Assembly: GCA_022447605.1 (NCBI GenBank) | Contig: JAKVBG010000040.1 | Location: forward strand, 1 to 36,967 | Origin: Mariniblastus sp. | GTDB taxonomy: Bacteria > Planctomycetota > Planctomycetia > Pirellulales > Pirellulaceae | Direction: 5' to 3' | Length of the DNA stretch: 36,967 bases | In this document: piece by piece, positions 1 through 9,298 of the stretch | Layout of the letters: the number at the start of each line of letters is the position of its first letter | Position numbering within the stretch: position 1 is the first letter of the stretch | The notes under the pieces: model-generated | The model's input: only the letters and a program-made list of their open reading frames with translations | Told to the model about the DNA's origin: nothing | Databases searched by the model: none | Made by a program: the position numbers and the translations under genes

Positions 1-74
1 CGGCCCCACTCAATGAGATCGGGGTAACGGCGAACAACCTCCACGAGAATCAGAAGCCAGGACTGGAAACGTTC

Positions 75-1178
75 ATGAAAATCAAAGCGATCCGCGCCTA
101 CCAGGTTGACCTGCCCCTGCAGGAAACGAGTTACCAGTGGTCCGGCGGGAAATCGGTCGAAGTTTTTGACAGCACGATCGTCGAAGTCGAGACCGAGGAT
201 GGCCAATTGGGGCACGGTGAGGTCTGTCCGCTCGGCCCCTTCTACCTGGCGGCCTATGCCGATGGGGTACGGGCAGGGATCCGCGAGCTGGGCCCCCACC
301 TGATCGGCCTGGACGCGACTCGTCTGGGGCCGCTGAACGACCGGATGGACCGGGCGCTGAAAGGGCATCCATATGTCAAATCGGGAATCGATATCGCCTG
401 CTGGGACCTGCTGGGAAAAGCGGCGGGCCAGTCGACCTGCGAACTGCTGGGAGGCCGGTTTGGCGACGACTTCACCCTCTACCGGGCGATCTCGCAGCAA
501 CCTGCCGAACAGATGGCTCAAAATGTGCTCGGCTACCGGGAGGAAGGGTACCGGCGGTTCCAGCTGAAGGTGGGAGGGGATCCCGCCGAAGATATCGAGC
601 GAATCCGCGCCGTTGCCGCCGTTCTGCAACCGGGAGACCGCCTCGTGGCCGACGCGAATACCGGATGGCTGATGCACGATGCGGCCCGTGTCGTGCGGGC
701 CGTAGCCGAGGTGGACGTTTATATCGAACAACCTTGCCTCAGTTTTGATGAGTGCTTGTCCATCCGTCGCAGGACCGATCACCCGTTCGTGATGGACGAA
801 TGCATCGATTCGACGGCTGCCATCCTGCAAGTCGCCGCCCAAAATGCCGCGGACGTCGTGAACATCAAGATCAGCAAGTTCGGCGGGCTGACCAAGGCGA
901 AACTGGCCCGCGATATTTGCGCCTCGCTCGGAATCGCGATGACGATCGAGGACAGCTGGGGAGGGGACATCACCACGGCCGCCATCGCCTGCCTGGCTCA
1001 CAGCACACCTGCCGACCTGTTGTTCAGCTCGACCGACTTCAACAGTTACGTGACGGTCAGCACCGCCGATGGGGCCCCGCAGCGTAAAAATGGCCGCATG
1101 TCAGCATCCCTGGAACCGGGCCTCGGTATCTCCCCCAGGCGGGAAGTCCTGGGAGAACCGATTGTCGAAGTCGCCTAG
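75..1178 (+). CDS. Enolase-superfamily dehydratase/epimerase (mandelate racemase / muconate lactonizing type)
   Basis: A 367-residue enzyme with an N-terminal capping domain (about 1-125) and a TIM barrel. Visible barrel residues are K165 in FQLKVG (second Lys of the usual KxK motif; the first is Q163), metal ligands D193 in ADANTGW, E219 in IEQP and D241/E242, and K265 in NIKISKFGG. These place it in the MLE-like subgroup, which abstracts an alpha-proton from a carboxylate substrate. The ADANTGW signature and overall pattern recall cis-3-hydroxy-L-proline dehydratases and proline-betaine epimerases, but the substrate is a guess. The frame stays open upstream to the window edge; the ATG at 75 is chosen because the family begins at MKIKAI and a GGAA lies just upstream. 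It converges on RNase III with only 3 bp between stop codons; a small hairpin (1179-1192, CGCTC/GAGCG) sits at that junction. Confidence 0.88.
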   Translation: MKIKAIRAYQVDLPLQETSYQWSGGKSVEVFDSTIVEVETEDGQLGHGEVCPLGPFYLAAYADGVRAGIRELGPHLIGLDATRLGPLNDRMDRALKGHPYVKSGIDIACWDLLGKAAGQSTCELLGGRFGDDFTLYRAISQQPAEQMAQNVLGYREEGYRRFQLKVGGDPAEDIERIRAVAAVLQPGDRLVADANTGWLMHDAARVVRAVAEVDVYIEQPCLSFDECLSIRRRTDHPFVMDECIDSTAAILQVAAQNAADVVNIKISKFGGLTKAKLARDICASLGIAMTIEDSWGGDITTAAIACLAHSTPADLLFSSTDFNSYVTVSTADGAPQRKNGRMSASLEPGLGISPRREVLGEPIVEVA

Positions 1179-1181
1179 CGC

Positions 1182-1952
1182 TCAGTCGAGCGGTTCATCC
1201 AGCTGCGGCGACAACGTGTCCGGGTCCTGGGGATAAGGCAGCGCCTCACCCTCGATCTCTGCCAAGGCGTTGGCGGCTGCTCTCTGTTCTGCTTCCTTTT
1301 TGTTCCGGCCCCAGGCGGGCGGGAACGTCCGCTTGCCGATGGCGGCAGAAACAAGAAACCACTTTTCATGATCGGGGCCGCGATCGTCAATCAGCCGGTA
1401 GACCGGCGGCAGACCGACTCGTTTCTGTGCGTACTGCTGCAGATTCGATTTGAAATTCGATTCCACACTGTCTTCCAGAGTGGCACGCACTTGGCTTTCC
1501 ACAAAGGGCAGCAAAAACCGACTGGCCGCTGCCATCCCGCCGTCCAGATAGATCGCGCCGATCAAAGCCTCAAACGCATTGGCCAACAGAGAATCCGGCA
1601 TCGTGTCGCGATGCCCAAGCCCCTTGCCGATCACCAGGAATTCTTTCAACCCGAGTTCCTGTCCCCACTCGGCGCAGGACTGCCGACTGACGACCACCGA
1701 CTTGACCTTGGTGAGTTCCCCCTCCAGCCAATCGGGGTAACTCTGAAAAAGAAACTCACAGACCAGGAACCCGAGGATCGAATCACCGAGGAATTCAAGT
1801 CGCTCGTAGGAGTGCAATCGCGAGGACGAACTGGAGGCATGGGTAATCGCCTCATCCAACAGCTGTTTTTCCTGAAATTCGTAACCGATCCTCTGCTCAC
1901 AGCCCTGTAGCAGAAGCAATTTCGACTGGTTGAATTGGCGGGAACGACCCAT
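1182..1952 (-). CDS. rnc: Ribonuclease III
   Basis: A 256-residue double-strand-specific endoribonuclease that processes rRNA precursors and structured mRNAs. The N-terminal catalytic domain carries the signature ERLEFLGDS (50-58), giving E50, E53 and D57. The second catalytic motif reads [16 protein letters not shown] (122-137), with E128 conserved but N125 where E. coli has D114. The C-terminal double-stranded RNA-binding domain is at about 165-235 ([11 protein letters not shown] ... [13 protein letters not shown]). An in-frame start lies 16 codons upstream, but the ATG at 1952 (MGRSRQF) is nearer the usual family N-terminus and leaves a hairpin (1974-1993) in the leader. It lies 129 bp downstream of the DAHP synthase gene, with a hairpin between, so the two may or may not share a transcript. 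Confidence 0.95.
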   Translation of the reverse strand: MGRSRQFNQSKLLLLQGCEQRIGYEFQEKQLLDEAITHASSSSSRLHSYERLEFLGDSILGFLVCEFLFQSYPDWLEGELTKVKSVVVSRQSCAEWGQELGLKEFLVIGKGLGHRDTMPDSLLANAFEALIGAIYLDGGMAAASRFLLPFVESQVRATLEDSVESNFKSNLQQYAQKRVGLPPVYRLIDDRGPDHEKWFLVSAAIGKRTFPPAWGRNKKEAEQRAAANALAEIEGEALPYPQDPDTLSPQLDEPLD

Positions 1953-1973
1953 GAACGGTTCCGTTGAGTACTG

Positions 1974-1993
1974 GCACCCATCCGGGTGGGTGC
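1974..1993 (-). promoter_or_regulatory. Hairpin in the RNase III leader
   Basis: GCACCCA (1974-1980) and TGGGTGC (1987-1993) form a 7-bp GC-rich stem with a 6-nt loop, 21 nt ahead of the proposed rnc start. Many bacteria autoregulate rnc by RNase III cleavage of a 5' stem. This stem is short for an RNase III substrate, so a regulatory role is only inferred. If translation begins at the upstream in-frame codon (2000) the hairpin would be coding sequence instead. Confidence 0.35.
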
Positions 1994-2058
1994 GAAACAA
2001 GGCTGGCCCGGTTCAATTTATCACTTCGGCTGGGCGGCTGAAACCCGTACCACCGGCC

Positions 2059-2078
2059 GGCAGGACGCCGGTCCTGCC
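2059..2078 (-). terminator. GC-rich hairpin just after the DAHP synthase stop
   Basis: GGCAGGAC (2059-2066) and GTCCTGCC (2071-2078) are perfect 8-bp arms with a 4-nt loop, 3 bp beyond the DAHP synthase stop codon. In the minus direction no T-run follows, so it is not a classical intrinsic terminator. It could pause RNA polymerase or protect the 3' end of the upstream message. Confidence 0.4.
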
Positions 2079-2081
2079 ACC

Positions 2082-3428
2082 CTATTCCTGATCTGTCTTC
2101 ATCTGTTCGGCGATCGTAAAGGCGAGTTCAATCGCCTGATCGTAGTTGAGCCGAGGATCCACGGTGCTCTTGTAAGCGCGGTGCAGGTCCGGTTCGGCCA
2201 GCTTCCCTGCTCCCCCCACGCATTCCGTGACATTGTCTCCGGTCATCTCCAGGTGCACCCCACCCAGGATCGAATCCTGGGACTGGTGAATCTGGAAAGC
2301 CTGCTTCAATTCACTGATGATCTGTTCGAAATTCCGCGTCTTGATCCCGGTATTGGTCGAATACGTGTTCCCGTGCATCGGATCACACGTCCACAATACG
2401 TGGTGCCCCTGCTCATGGATCGCTTGGATCAGGGGTGCCAGGCAATCGCCAATCTGTTCCGCGCCGAACCGATGAATCAACGTAATCTTCCCTTTTTCAT
2501 TTTCCGGATTCAACGTCTCGACCAGGCGGATCAGTTCATCTGGCTCCATTCCCGGGCCCACTTTAATTCCGACCGGGTTCACGATCCCTCGAAAGTACTC
2601 GACGTGGGCCCCATCGATCGCCCGTGTCCGAAAACCGATCCAGGGGAAATGGGTGTTCAGGTTGTACCAGCCCTCCCGGCGCGGCACATGCCGCGTTTGA
2701 GCCTGTTCGTAGCTCAAGTGCAAACCTTCATGGGAAGTAAAAATCTCGACCGCCTGGCTCTCCCGCAGGGTCGAACCGAGGACCGCTTCCATGAAACGCA
2801 TCGATTCATTGATCGAATTGACCATGCGGTGATACTGCTTGGCCCGCGGCGACTCACTGGCAAAATCGAGGTCCCAGTTCTCGGGGTGATGCAGGTCGGC
2901 AAAACCACCACCCAGCAGACCACGGATGAAGTTCAAGGTCAGCGCTGAACGTTCGTAGCCGCGCAGTAACAACTGAGGGTCCGGTTGTCGATCCGCTTCA
3001 TTGAAGCCACTCCGGTTGACAATATCGCCCCGGTAAACAGGCAGGGTGACCCCCTCCCGCGTTTCCATGTCGGCCGAGCGGGGTTTGGCGTATTGACCGG
3101 CAATCCGCCCGACCCGGATCACCTTCTTCATCGATCCGAAAATCAGGATGAAACTCATCTGGATCAGGACCTTCAGGTTCCGCACGATGGCGTCCGTTTC
3201 ACAATCCTCCAGGCTCTCCGAGCAATCACCGGCCTGGATCAAAAAAGCCTTGCCGGCCGCCGCCTCGGCCAACTGCCCCTTCAGGTTTTCAATTTCCCAG
3301 CTGGTGACCAGGGGTGGCAACTTGGCCAGCCGACGAAGCGCTTCATCCAGTTCCACCGGATCGGGGTAGACCGGTTGCTGGGTCACGACTTTTTTTTGCC
3401 AGGAGCTGGGAGTCCAATGGTCATTCAT
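2082..3428 (-). CDS. 3-deoxy-7-phosphoheptulonate (DAHP) synthase, type II
   Basis: Condenses phosphoenolpyruvate with erythrose 4-phosphate, the first step of the shikimate pathway, in the cytosol. At 448 residues it matches the type II (plant/Mycobacterium) class, not E. coli AroF/G/H. Visible motifs are QAGDCSES (65-72), GRIAGQYAKPRS (107-118), NPVGIKVGP (284-292), HRFGAEQI (319-326), DPMHGNT (349-355) and GGVHLEMTGDNVTEC (389-403). The metal ligands C69, H352, E394 and D424 match the spacing of C87/H369/E411/D441 in the Mycobacterium tuberculosis enzyme. The ATG at 3428 gives a complete N-terminus; the upstream Shine-Dalgarno match is weak. The neighbouring genes are not aromatic-pathway genes, so it appears to stand alone or be followed only by rnc. 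Confidence 0.96.
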   Translation of the reverse strand: MNDHWTPSSWQKKVVTQQPVYPDPVELDEALRRLAKLPPLVTSWEIENLKGQLAEAAAGKAFLIQAGDCSESLEDCETDAIVRNLKVLIQMSFILIFGSMKKVIRVGRIAGQYAKPRSADMETREGVTLPVYRGDIVNRSGFNEADRQPDPQLLLRGYERSALTLNFIRGLLGGGFADLHHPENWDLDFASESPRAKQYHRMVNSINESMRFMEAVLGSTLRESQAVEIFTSHEGLHLSYEQAQTRHVPRREGWYNLNTHFPWIGFRTRAIDGAHVEYFRGIVNPVGIKVGPGMEPDELIRLVETLNPENEKGKITLIHRFGAEQIGDCLAPLIQAIHEQGHHVLWTCDPMHGNTYSTNTGIKTRNFEQIISELKQAFQIHQSQDSILGGVHLEMTGDNVTECVGGAGKLAEPDLHRAYKSTVDPRLNYDQAIELAFTIAEQMKTDQE

Positions 3429-3677
3429 AGCGATGTTCTTTTTCTCTGAACCAGCAAAGTCAGCCTGCTTTGAAAGGCACTACCAGGATCCGGCAAGGAC
3501 AACGTCTTCCCCAATATCGACAGGTCGTGAACAACCTCACCCACCCGCAGGAAATTCCTCCCGCCAAATCCGACGGAAGGGTTGCAATTACCGATTTTAC
3601 CAATCACCATTTAGATTGAAATGCTGGAGCAACCGGTGGCCAACAGAACCTGTTTTCCTTGAGGATTTAACGTCCAA

Positions 3678-6092
3678 ATGGCAACCCACAAAACACTTTT
3701 TCTTGTTTTTTCCTGGATTACCTGGGCAATGGTTGCCGGTGTGAACGGACAGGAGAGTTCCCCGGACAAGGACCCAGCAGAGACCGCGGAGTCCTCAGAG
3801 ACCCTCGAGCAGGTTCTCGCAGGTCATTCCCAACACGGTGAAGCTTTCAACAAGGGACCTCGACAGGAAGCTTACCTGATCGGTGGGACGGGGACTGTCC
3901 AATTCCCGTGCAGTTGCCAAACTCCCGAAGTCCAGTCCTATATCAACCAGGGAGTCGGTCAGCTTCACGGTTTTTGGGACCTGGAAGCCGAACGGACTTT
4001 CCGCCAGGCGTTCGCGTTGGACCCGGACTGTGCCATGGCTTATTGGGGGGCAGCACTAGCAACCACGCGGGATCAGAAACGGGCGCAGGGTTTTATCGCC
4101 AAGGCGATGGAACTAAAGGACAAAGTCACTCCCCGGGAACAGATGTACATCGAGGCCGTCAACAAGTTTGTCGCCGACAAACCGGAGGAGAAGAAAAAAC
4201 GGGCCAGCCAGTACCTGAAGGACCTCGAATCAATCGTATTGGAATACCCGGATGATCTGGAGGCCAAGGCATTGGTCGCCCACCGGATTTGGGAAAATGG
4301 ACGAGCCGGCATCCCGATCGCCAGTTACGTGGCGACCAATGCCCTCTTGAATAAGATTTTTGAACAGGAGCCGCTCCACCCGTCGCACCATTACGCGATC
4401 CACTTGTGGGATTACCGCAACCCGAAGATGGCTTTGAACTCGGCTGCTCGCTGCGGTCTGTCGGCGCCGTCCATCGCTCACATGTGGCACATGCCCGGGC
4501 ATATCTATTCCCGTCTTAAACGGTACGAGGATGCCGTCTATCAACAGGAGGCCTCGGCGCGGGTTGATCATGCCTACATGATGCGGGACCAGGTCATGCC
4601 GGACGAAATCAGCAATTTCGCCCATAACAATGAGTGGTTGATCCGGAACCTGGTTTTTATCGGACGCGCCCACGATGCGCTCGACCTGGCCAAGAATATG
4701 GTCAGCCTGCCCAGGCATCCCGAATACAACATCCTGGACAAGAAACGCGGCAGTCACAGCTATGGCCGAAAACGCCTGCTGCAAGTGTTGCGGGAATTCC
4801 AGATGCACGATCAGGCGGTCGGCCTGTGCCAGACGCCCTACCTCGATATCCCGGAGAAAACGGAAGAGCAACTGAAGACCTGGAGAACGTTGGCCTGTTC
4901 AGCTGCCCTCGGCGGCCACCCCGATCTGAGTCAACAAACCGTGGAAAACATCGAAACGCTTCAGCGGGAACAACAACAGCAGGTCGACACCCTGAAGCCC
5001 CGGATTGAACAGCTGGAAAAGTTGAGCAAACCGGAAAAAGACCTCTCCTCCATCCCGGCCGAAGCGCGACTGGAACCGGAAGCGGCCAAGAAAGAGCTGG
5101 CGGAAAAGAAGAAAGAGTTGAGTGGCGCCGAACGGCTCGTCGGCCAATGCACCAAGGCACTGCAGGCCGTGGAAGGTTACCGGGCAGTGGCCGAAGGCAA
5201 ACATGCCGAGGCGGTCAAGAAGCTGGAAAAGGCCTCCGGTGAAGATGCCAGCTGGATCGCCGAGTTGAAGTTCCTCTCCGGTGATCGGAAAGGCGGACTC
5301 AAGAAGTTGCGTGAGGAGATCAAGCGGCGGAAGAATGAGACCATCCCCCAATCGCGCTTGGTCTATGTCCTCAGTCAATTGCCCAAAAAGGACCGGGAAC
5401 GGAAAAACCTGGCCCGTGAATTTGAACGGCTGCGAGGGATGTCGAGCTCGATCGATCTCGAGATTGAACTGTTCCAGCGGTTGAACCCAGTCGCCCAATC
5501 GATCGGGTTGGAACCGGATCAATGGCTCAAAGCCCCCCGCCTGGCTACCGATATAGGGTTTCGACCCCAGTTGGACACGCTTGGCCCATTCCGCTGGGAA
5601 CCGCCCCAAGCCGCCTACTGGGAATTGCCCGACAGTAACAACGTCCAGGTCAGCTCGGCAGAGTTCAAAGGGAAACCGCACATTCTGATTTTTTATCTCG
5701 GACACGGCTGTCTTCATTGTGCCGAACAACTCCAGGCATTTGCTCCACGGATCGATGATTTCCGTGAGCAAGGGGTCGAAATCGTCGCCATCAGCAGTGA
5801 CCCAACTTCGGAATTGGCCAATGACCTGAAGAATTTCAACGGCGAAATGCCTTACCGCTGGCATCTCTCGGACGGGTCGCACGAGATCTTCAAACAGTTC
5901 CGGGCCTATGACGATTTTGAAGAGCAGCCGCTGCACGCCACCTTGTTGATCGACTCGCTCGGTCGCGTTCGCTGGCAGGACATCAGTTACCAGCCTTTCA
6001 TGGATCATGAGTTCCTGATGAAAGAAACAGCGCGTTTGCTGTCCCAGGAAACAACACCGGACGAGGTTCAGGTATCGGGCCGAACCCGGTGA
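3678..6092 (+). CDS. Secreted TPR protein with C-terminal thioredoxin-like (AhpC/TSA) domain
   Basis: An 804-residue protein that begins with a signal peptide (hydrophobic 7-22, cleavage likely near VNG-QES). The N-terminal half holds tetratricopeptide-like helices, seen in QGVGQLHGFWDLEAERTFRQ and the following AMAYWGAALA, and in PGHIYSRLKRYEDAVYQQEA. A charged, Gln/Lys/Glu-rich segment at about 415-500 is probably coiled coil. The C-terminal part (about 640-790) is a peroxiredoxin/thioredoxin fold with C678-L-H-C681 in the active-site position, followed by ISSDP and a terminal beta element HATLLIDSLGRVRW. It is probably a periplasmic redox protein with a scaffold for partner proteins; the substrate is unknown. 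A GAGG lies 13 nt before the ATG, a loose fit. The next gene starts 7 bp downstream, so the two are likely co-transcribed. Confidence 0.82.
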   Translation: MATHKTLFLVFSWITWAMVAGVNGQESSPDKDPAETAESSETLEQVLAGHSQHGEAFNKGPRQEAYLIGGTGTVQFPCSCQTPEVQSYINQGVGQLHGFWDLEAERTFRQAFALDPDCAMAYWGAALATTRDQKRAQGFIAKAMELKDKVTPREQMYIEAVNKFVADKPEEKKKRASQYLKDLESIVLEYPDDLEAKALVAHRIWENGRAGIPIASYVATNALLNKIFEQEPLHPSHHYAIHLWDYRNPKMALNSAARCGLSAPSIAHMWHMPGHIYSRLKRYEDAVYQQEASARVDHAYMMRDQVMPDEISNFAHNNEWLIRNLVFIGRAHDALDLAKNMVSLPRHPEYNILDKKRGSHSYGRKRLLQVLREFQMHDQAVGLCQTPYLDIPEKTEEQLKTWRTLACSAALGGHPDLSQQTVENIETLQREQQQQVDTLKPRIEQLEKLSKPEKDLSSIPAEARLEPEAAKKELAEKKKELSGAERLVGQCTKALQAVEGYRAVAEGKHAEAVKKLEKASGEDASWIAELKFLSGDRKGGLKKLREEIKRRKNETIPQSRLVYVLSQLPKKDRERKNLAREFERLRGMSSSIDLEIELFQRLNPVAQSIGLEPDQWLKAPRLATDIGFRPQLDTLGPFRWEPPQAAYWELPDSNNVQVSSAEFKGKPHILIFYLGHGCLHCAEQLQAFAPRIDDFREQGVEIVAISSDPTSELANDLKNFNGEMPYRWHLSDGSHEIFKQFRAYDDFEEQPLHATLLIDSLGRVRWQDISYQPFMDHEFLMKETARLLSQETTPDEVQVSGRTR

Positions 6093-6099
6093 GTGCTCG

Positions 6100-6900
6100 A
6101 TGGCCGACCCTGCAAATTCGACTGATTCAACGTCCCTGTCGCTGGAACCCCAGCAGATCATCAAGACCGTAGGACGATTGCAGGCCAGGATCGAAGAACG
6201 GTTCCCCCGGTCCGGCCTGTCCCAAGTCTGCGGTCAACTCGAACAGATCTCGCAGCAGGCCCAGAAAAAAACGGAGTGGATCGACCAGCCCATACTCTGG
6301 ATGAGGATCCTGGTCTGGCTAGGTTGTGGCCTGTTCGTGGCCCTCTGTCTCTTTTCCATCTACCTCGTCGTCCCCTCAATTCATGGGGGTTGGAGCGGTG
6401 AAGCGGGGGCGGCCATTAGCGAAAATTCAGACCTGGAAGTCCTGGTTCCCAACATCGAAGCGGAACTGAACGTCCTCATTCTGTTGGGGGGAGCCATTTT
6501 TTTCCTCTGGACCGCCGAGAAGCGATACAAACGGGCCCGGGCACTGGCGGCGATCCACGAACTGCGCTCGATCGCCCATATCATCGACATGCACCAGTTG
6601 ACCAAGGACCCGGAAAGGCTGCTCATTTCCCGCCAGTCGATGGGAACCCCCACATCGCCGGAGCTCGGCATGAGCCAGTTTGAACTGCGCCGCTACCTGG
6701 ACTACTGCAGCGAAATGCTGGCCTTGACCGGCAAAATCGCGGCGCTCTACGTCCGCCGCTTCGATGATTCGGTCGCCCTCGCCTCGGCCAACGAAGTGGA
6801 GGCCCTGACCACTGGGCTCTGCCAAAAAATCTGGCAGAAGATCCTGATCCTCCATTCGTATGGGGAAGATGGACCAGGCCGAACCCCGCTCTTGTCCTGA
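6100..6900 (+). CDS. Membrane protein of unknown function with two transmembrane helices
   Basis: A 266-residue protein I do not recognise. An N-terminal helical region (about 15-60, Q-rich) precedes transmembrane helix 1 (about 67-91), a short acidic loop containing SENSDLEV, helix 2 (about 122-138), and a helical C-terminal domain rich in Leu, Arg and Ala (141-260). The paired helices with a small external loop suggest an inner-membrane protein with both large parts in the cytoplasm. It begins 7 bp after the TPR-thioredoxin gene, so a functional link with that protein is plausible. No catalytic motif is visible. Confidence 0.75.
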   Translation: MADPANSTDSTSLSLEPQQIIKTVGRLQARIEERFPRSGLSQVCGQLEQISQQAQKKTEWIDQPILWMRILVWLGCGLFVALCLFSIYLVVPSIHGGWSGEAGAAISENSDLEVLVPNIEAELNVLILLGGAIFFLWTAEKRYKRARALAAIHELRSIAHIIDMHQLTKDPERLLISRQSMGTPTSPELGMSQFELRRYLDYCSEMLALTGKIAALYVRRFDDSVALASANEVEALTTGLCQKIWQKILILHSYGEDGPGRTPLLS

Positions 6901-7000
6901 AGCAGGAACGGTCCAGCGGGCGGGCGGACGCTCTACCTATCTCACTTCCGAGCAGGGTTAAATCGGACCCGGTTTCCGCCTTGAAATGTCATTTGCCACC

Positions 7001-7029
7001 CTGAAAAAAGTTCCGTTTTCTTCTATATT
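7001..7029 (+). promoter_or_regulatory. Candidate sigma-70-type promoter of the S9 peptidase gene
   Basis: CTGAAA (7001-7006, 4/6 to TTGACA) and TATATT (7024-7029, 5/6 to TATAAT) are separated by 17 bp inside an AT-rich patch of the 178-bp gap before the peptidase. This would give a leader of roughly 40 nt. The call is based only on matches to a consensus. Confidence 0.4.
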
Positions 7030-7078
7030 GAGATCTCGCAAATGGAACACGAAATCTTTTTTCTGAGGTTGAGAACCT

Positions 7079-9298
7079 ATGATGACCAGGCCGCAAATTG
7101 GATTGCTTGCATTACTGATCCTGTTTTCCCACCTGCCACTCGATGCGCGGGCCAACGAGGGTCAGGGCGAAGCTCCATCGAAACAGGCACAGCGGATGAC
7201 GCCAGAACTTCTCTGGAAACTCGGCCGACTGGGCGAGGCGGCTGTTTCACCCGATGGCAGCCAGGCCGTCTACACGGTACGGCATTATGAACTGGCCCAA
7301 AACAAAGGCCTCTCCGCGTTGCACATGGTCGACCTGTCGAACGGCCAGGAACGGGTCCTGATCAAGGATTGGCCCTCCCTCAACTCGATTCAATGGTCAT
7401 CCACCGCCAACGGGCCGCGCCTGTTCTTTATCGGCCGTGATGGCAAGGTCCGCGATGACAAGGATACCGATTCTTCCGGCCCGGTTCTGCACCTCAATTC
7501 CTCGCAGGCCTGGATGATGGATCCAACCTCGGCAGGGCAGGGCAATACCGCGCCCAACGGGATACCGGCAGGCCTGACACAGGTGACCAACGTGGAAGGC
7601 GGTATCGCCAATTTAAAGGTGTCGCCGACCGCCCAGCACCTGGCGTTTACGGTGGAAGTCAAAATGGACAAAACGGTCAATGAGTTGTTCGAAGATCTGC
7701 CGGACGCCGACGCCCGGATTATCGACTCGTTGATGTATCGCCACTGGGATGCGTGGCACGACTACGCCTACACGCACCTGCATGTCGCCCCCTTTGATGG
7801 AACCGGCTTGATCAGCTCGATGACCGATCTGATGAAGGGACTCCGGGCGAACTGCCCCGTTCCGCCGTTTGGTGGATCGGAACAATTCAATTGGTCGCCC
7901 GACGGCAAGGAGATCGCCTACACCCTGAAAAATGTGCCGAACTGGGCCGAGTCGACCAATAGTGACGTCTACGTGGTGCCGGTTGACGGGAGTGCGCCAG
8001 CTCGCAACGTGACCCAAGGCATGCCCGGTTATGACAACAACCCGGTCTATTCGCCGGACGGAAAATTTCTCGCCTTTGATTCGATGAAGCGGGCCAGTTT
8101 CGAGTCGGACCGAAACCGGATCATGGTGATGAATCGCCGCACCGGTGAAATGGTCGACGCCACGCGCGGCCTGGACCAGACAGCGCACGGCGCAACCTGG
8201 ATGCCCGATTCCAAATCGCTGGTCTTCGCTTCGGAAACTCAAGGAACGGAGCAGCTGTTCCGCGTCTCGCTCGACTCCCCCGGGGCGAAGCCATTGAGCA
8301 AGGGACGCTACAACTGGGGTTTGAAAGAGATCCTGCCGGGCGGGGGCAAAGCCCTGGTCTCACGGATGGACATGCTCCGTCCCAAGGAACTGTTCGTGCT
8401 CGATTTAAAAGATGCTTCAGCCAAACCCTTAACCCATATCAACGACGCCATCTACGCCACGCTGGACCTGCCGGTGATCGAGGAACGCTGGGTCGAGGCA
8501 ACCGACGGCAAGAAAATCCATTGCTGGGTGATTCACCCACCCGACTTCGAGCCGAAATCCGACAAGAAGTGGCCGATGTTGACTTACTGCCAAGGCGGGC
8601 CGCAGGGGCAAATCGGCCAATGGTTCTCGTACCGTTGGAACTTCCACCTGATGGCCGCCAACGGGTACGTGATCGTGGCACCCAACCGACGGGGACTGCC
8701 CGGCTTTGGACGCGCCTGGAACGATCAGATCAGCGGTGACTGGGGCGGCCAGGCGATGAAGGATATCCTGTCGGCCACCGATAGCATGACGGCCGAACCG
8801 TACATCGACAAAGAGCATGTGGCGGCCATCGGTGCCAGTTTTGGCGGGTATACCGTTTACTGGTTGATGGGAAACAGCGACAGTCGATTCTGTTCGATGG
8901 TGGCCCACTGCGGTGTGTTCAACCTCGAGTCGATGTACGGCGCAACGGAAGAACTGTTCTTCGTGAACTACGACCTGGGAGGGCCATACTGGAAGAGCGC
9001 TGAAATCCAGAAAGATTACGACCGGTTTTCTCCCAACCGTTTTGTGGGCAAATGGAAAACACCACTGTTGGTCATTCACGGAGAACGAGATTTCCGTGTC
9101 CCGGTGACCCAGGGGATGGAGGCCTTCACGGCTGCCCAGGTTCAACATGTGGAATCCCGCTTCCTGTACTACCCCAACGAGGGCCACTGGGTGCTTTCAC
9201 CTCAAAACGGTGTCCTCTGGCATCGGGTGTTCTTCGAATGGGTCGATCGGTTCTGCCAACCGGCGGAAACACCCCAACCGGACAATAGTCGGAAATAA
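7079..9298 (+). CDS. Secreted S9 family peptidase (prolyl oligopeptidase type)
   Basis: A 739-residue serine peptidase. A signal peptide (hydrophobic 7-20, cleavage near ARA-NEG) directs it out of the cytoplasm. The middle contains PD40/WD40-like beta-propeller repeats, recognisable as WSPDGKEIAYT and YSPDGKFLAF, which gate substrate access in this family. The C-terminal alpha/beta-hydrolase domain supplies the catalytic triad S587 (GASFGGYT), D671 (HGERDFRVP) and H703 (NEGHW). The likely role is extracytoplasmic cleavage of short peptides, in the manner of dipeptidyl or acylaminoacyl peptidases. Two adjacent ATGs (7079 and 7082) follow a GAGG at 7065-7068. The gene stands alone, with its own probable promoter upstream. 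Confidence 0.93.
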   Translation: MMTRPQIGLLALLILFSHLPLDARANEGQGEAPSKQAQRMTPELLWKLGRLGEAAVSPDGSQAVYTVRHYELAQNKGLSALHMVDLSNGQERVLIKDWPSLNSIQWSSTANGPRLFFIGRDGKVRDDKDTDSSGPVLHLNSSQAWMMDPTSAGQGNTAPNGIPAGLTQVTNVEGGIANLKVSPTAQHLAFTVEVKMDKTVNELFEDLPDADARIIDSLMYRHWDAWHDYAYTHLHVAPFDGTGLISSMTDLMKGLRANCPVPPFGGSEQFNWSPDGKEIAYTLKNVPNWAESTNSDVYVVPVDGSAPARNVTQGMPGYDNNPVYSPDGKFLAFDSMKRASFESDRNRIMVMNRRTGEMVDATRGLDQTAHGATWMPDSKSLVFASETQGTEQLFRVSLDSPGAKPLSKGRYNWGLKEILPGGGKALVSRMDMLRPKELFVLDLKDASAKPLTHINDAIYATLDLPVIEERWVEATDGKKIHCWVIHPPDFEPKSDKKWPMLTYCQGGPQGQIGQWFSYRWNFHLMAANGYVIVAPNRRGLPGFGRAWNDQISGDWGGQAMKDILSATDSMTAEPYIDKEHVAAIGASFGGYTVYWLMGNSDSRFCSMVAHCGVFNLESMYGATEELFFVNYDLGGPYWKSAEIQKDYDRFSPNRFVGKWKTPLLVIHGERDFRVPVTQGMEAFTAAQVQHVESRFLYYPNEGHWVLSPQNGVLWHRVFFEWVDRFCQPAETPQPDNSRK

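Noticed and set aside
2059..2078. Hairpin after DAHP synthase as an intrinsic terminator
   Set aside because: Strong stem but no T-run in the minus direction; kept only as a low-confidence feature.
1986..2948. Plus-strand open frame antisense to DAHP synthase
   Set aside because: The minus strand encodes all type II DAHP synthase motifs. The plus frame is a shadow.
4899..6164. Minus-strand open frame (421 codons) antisense to the TPR-thioredoxin gene
   Set aside because: The plus strand carries the signal peptide and CLHC domain. The minus frame has no motif and overlaps two real genes.
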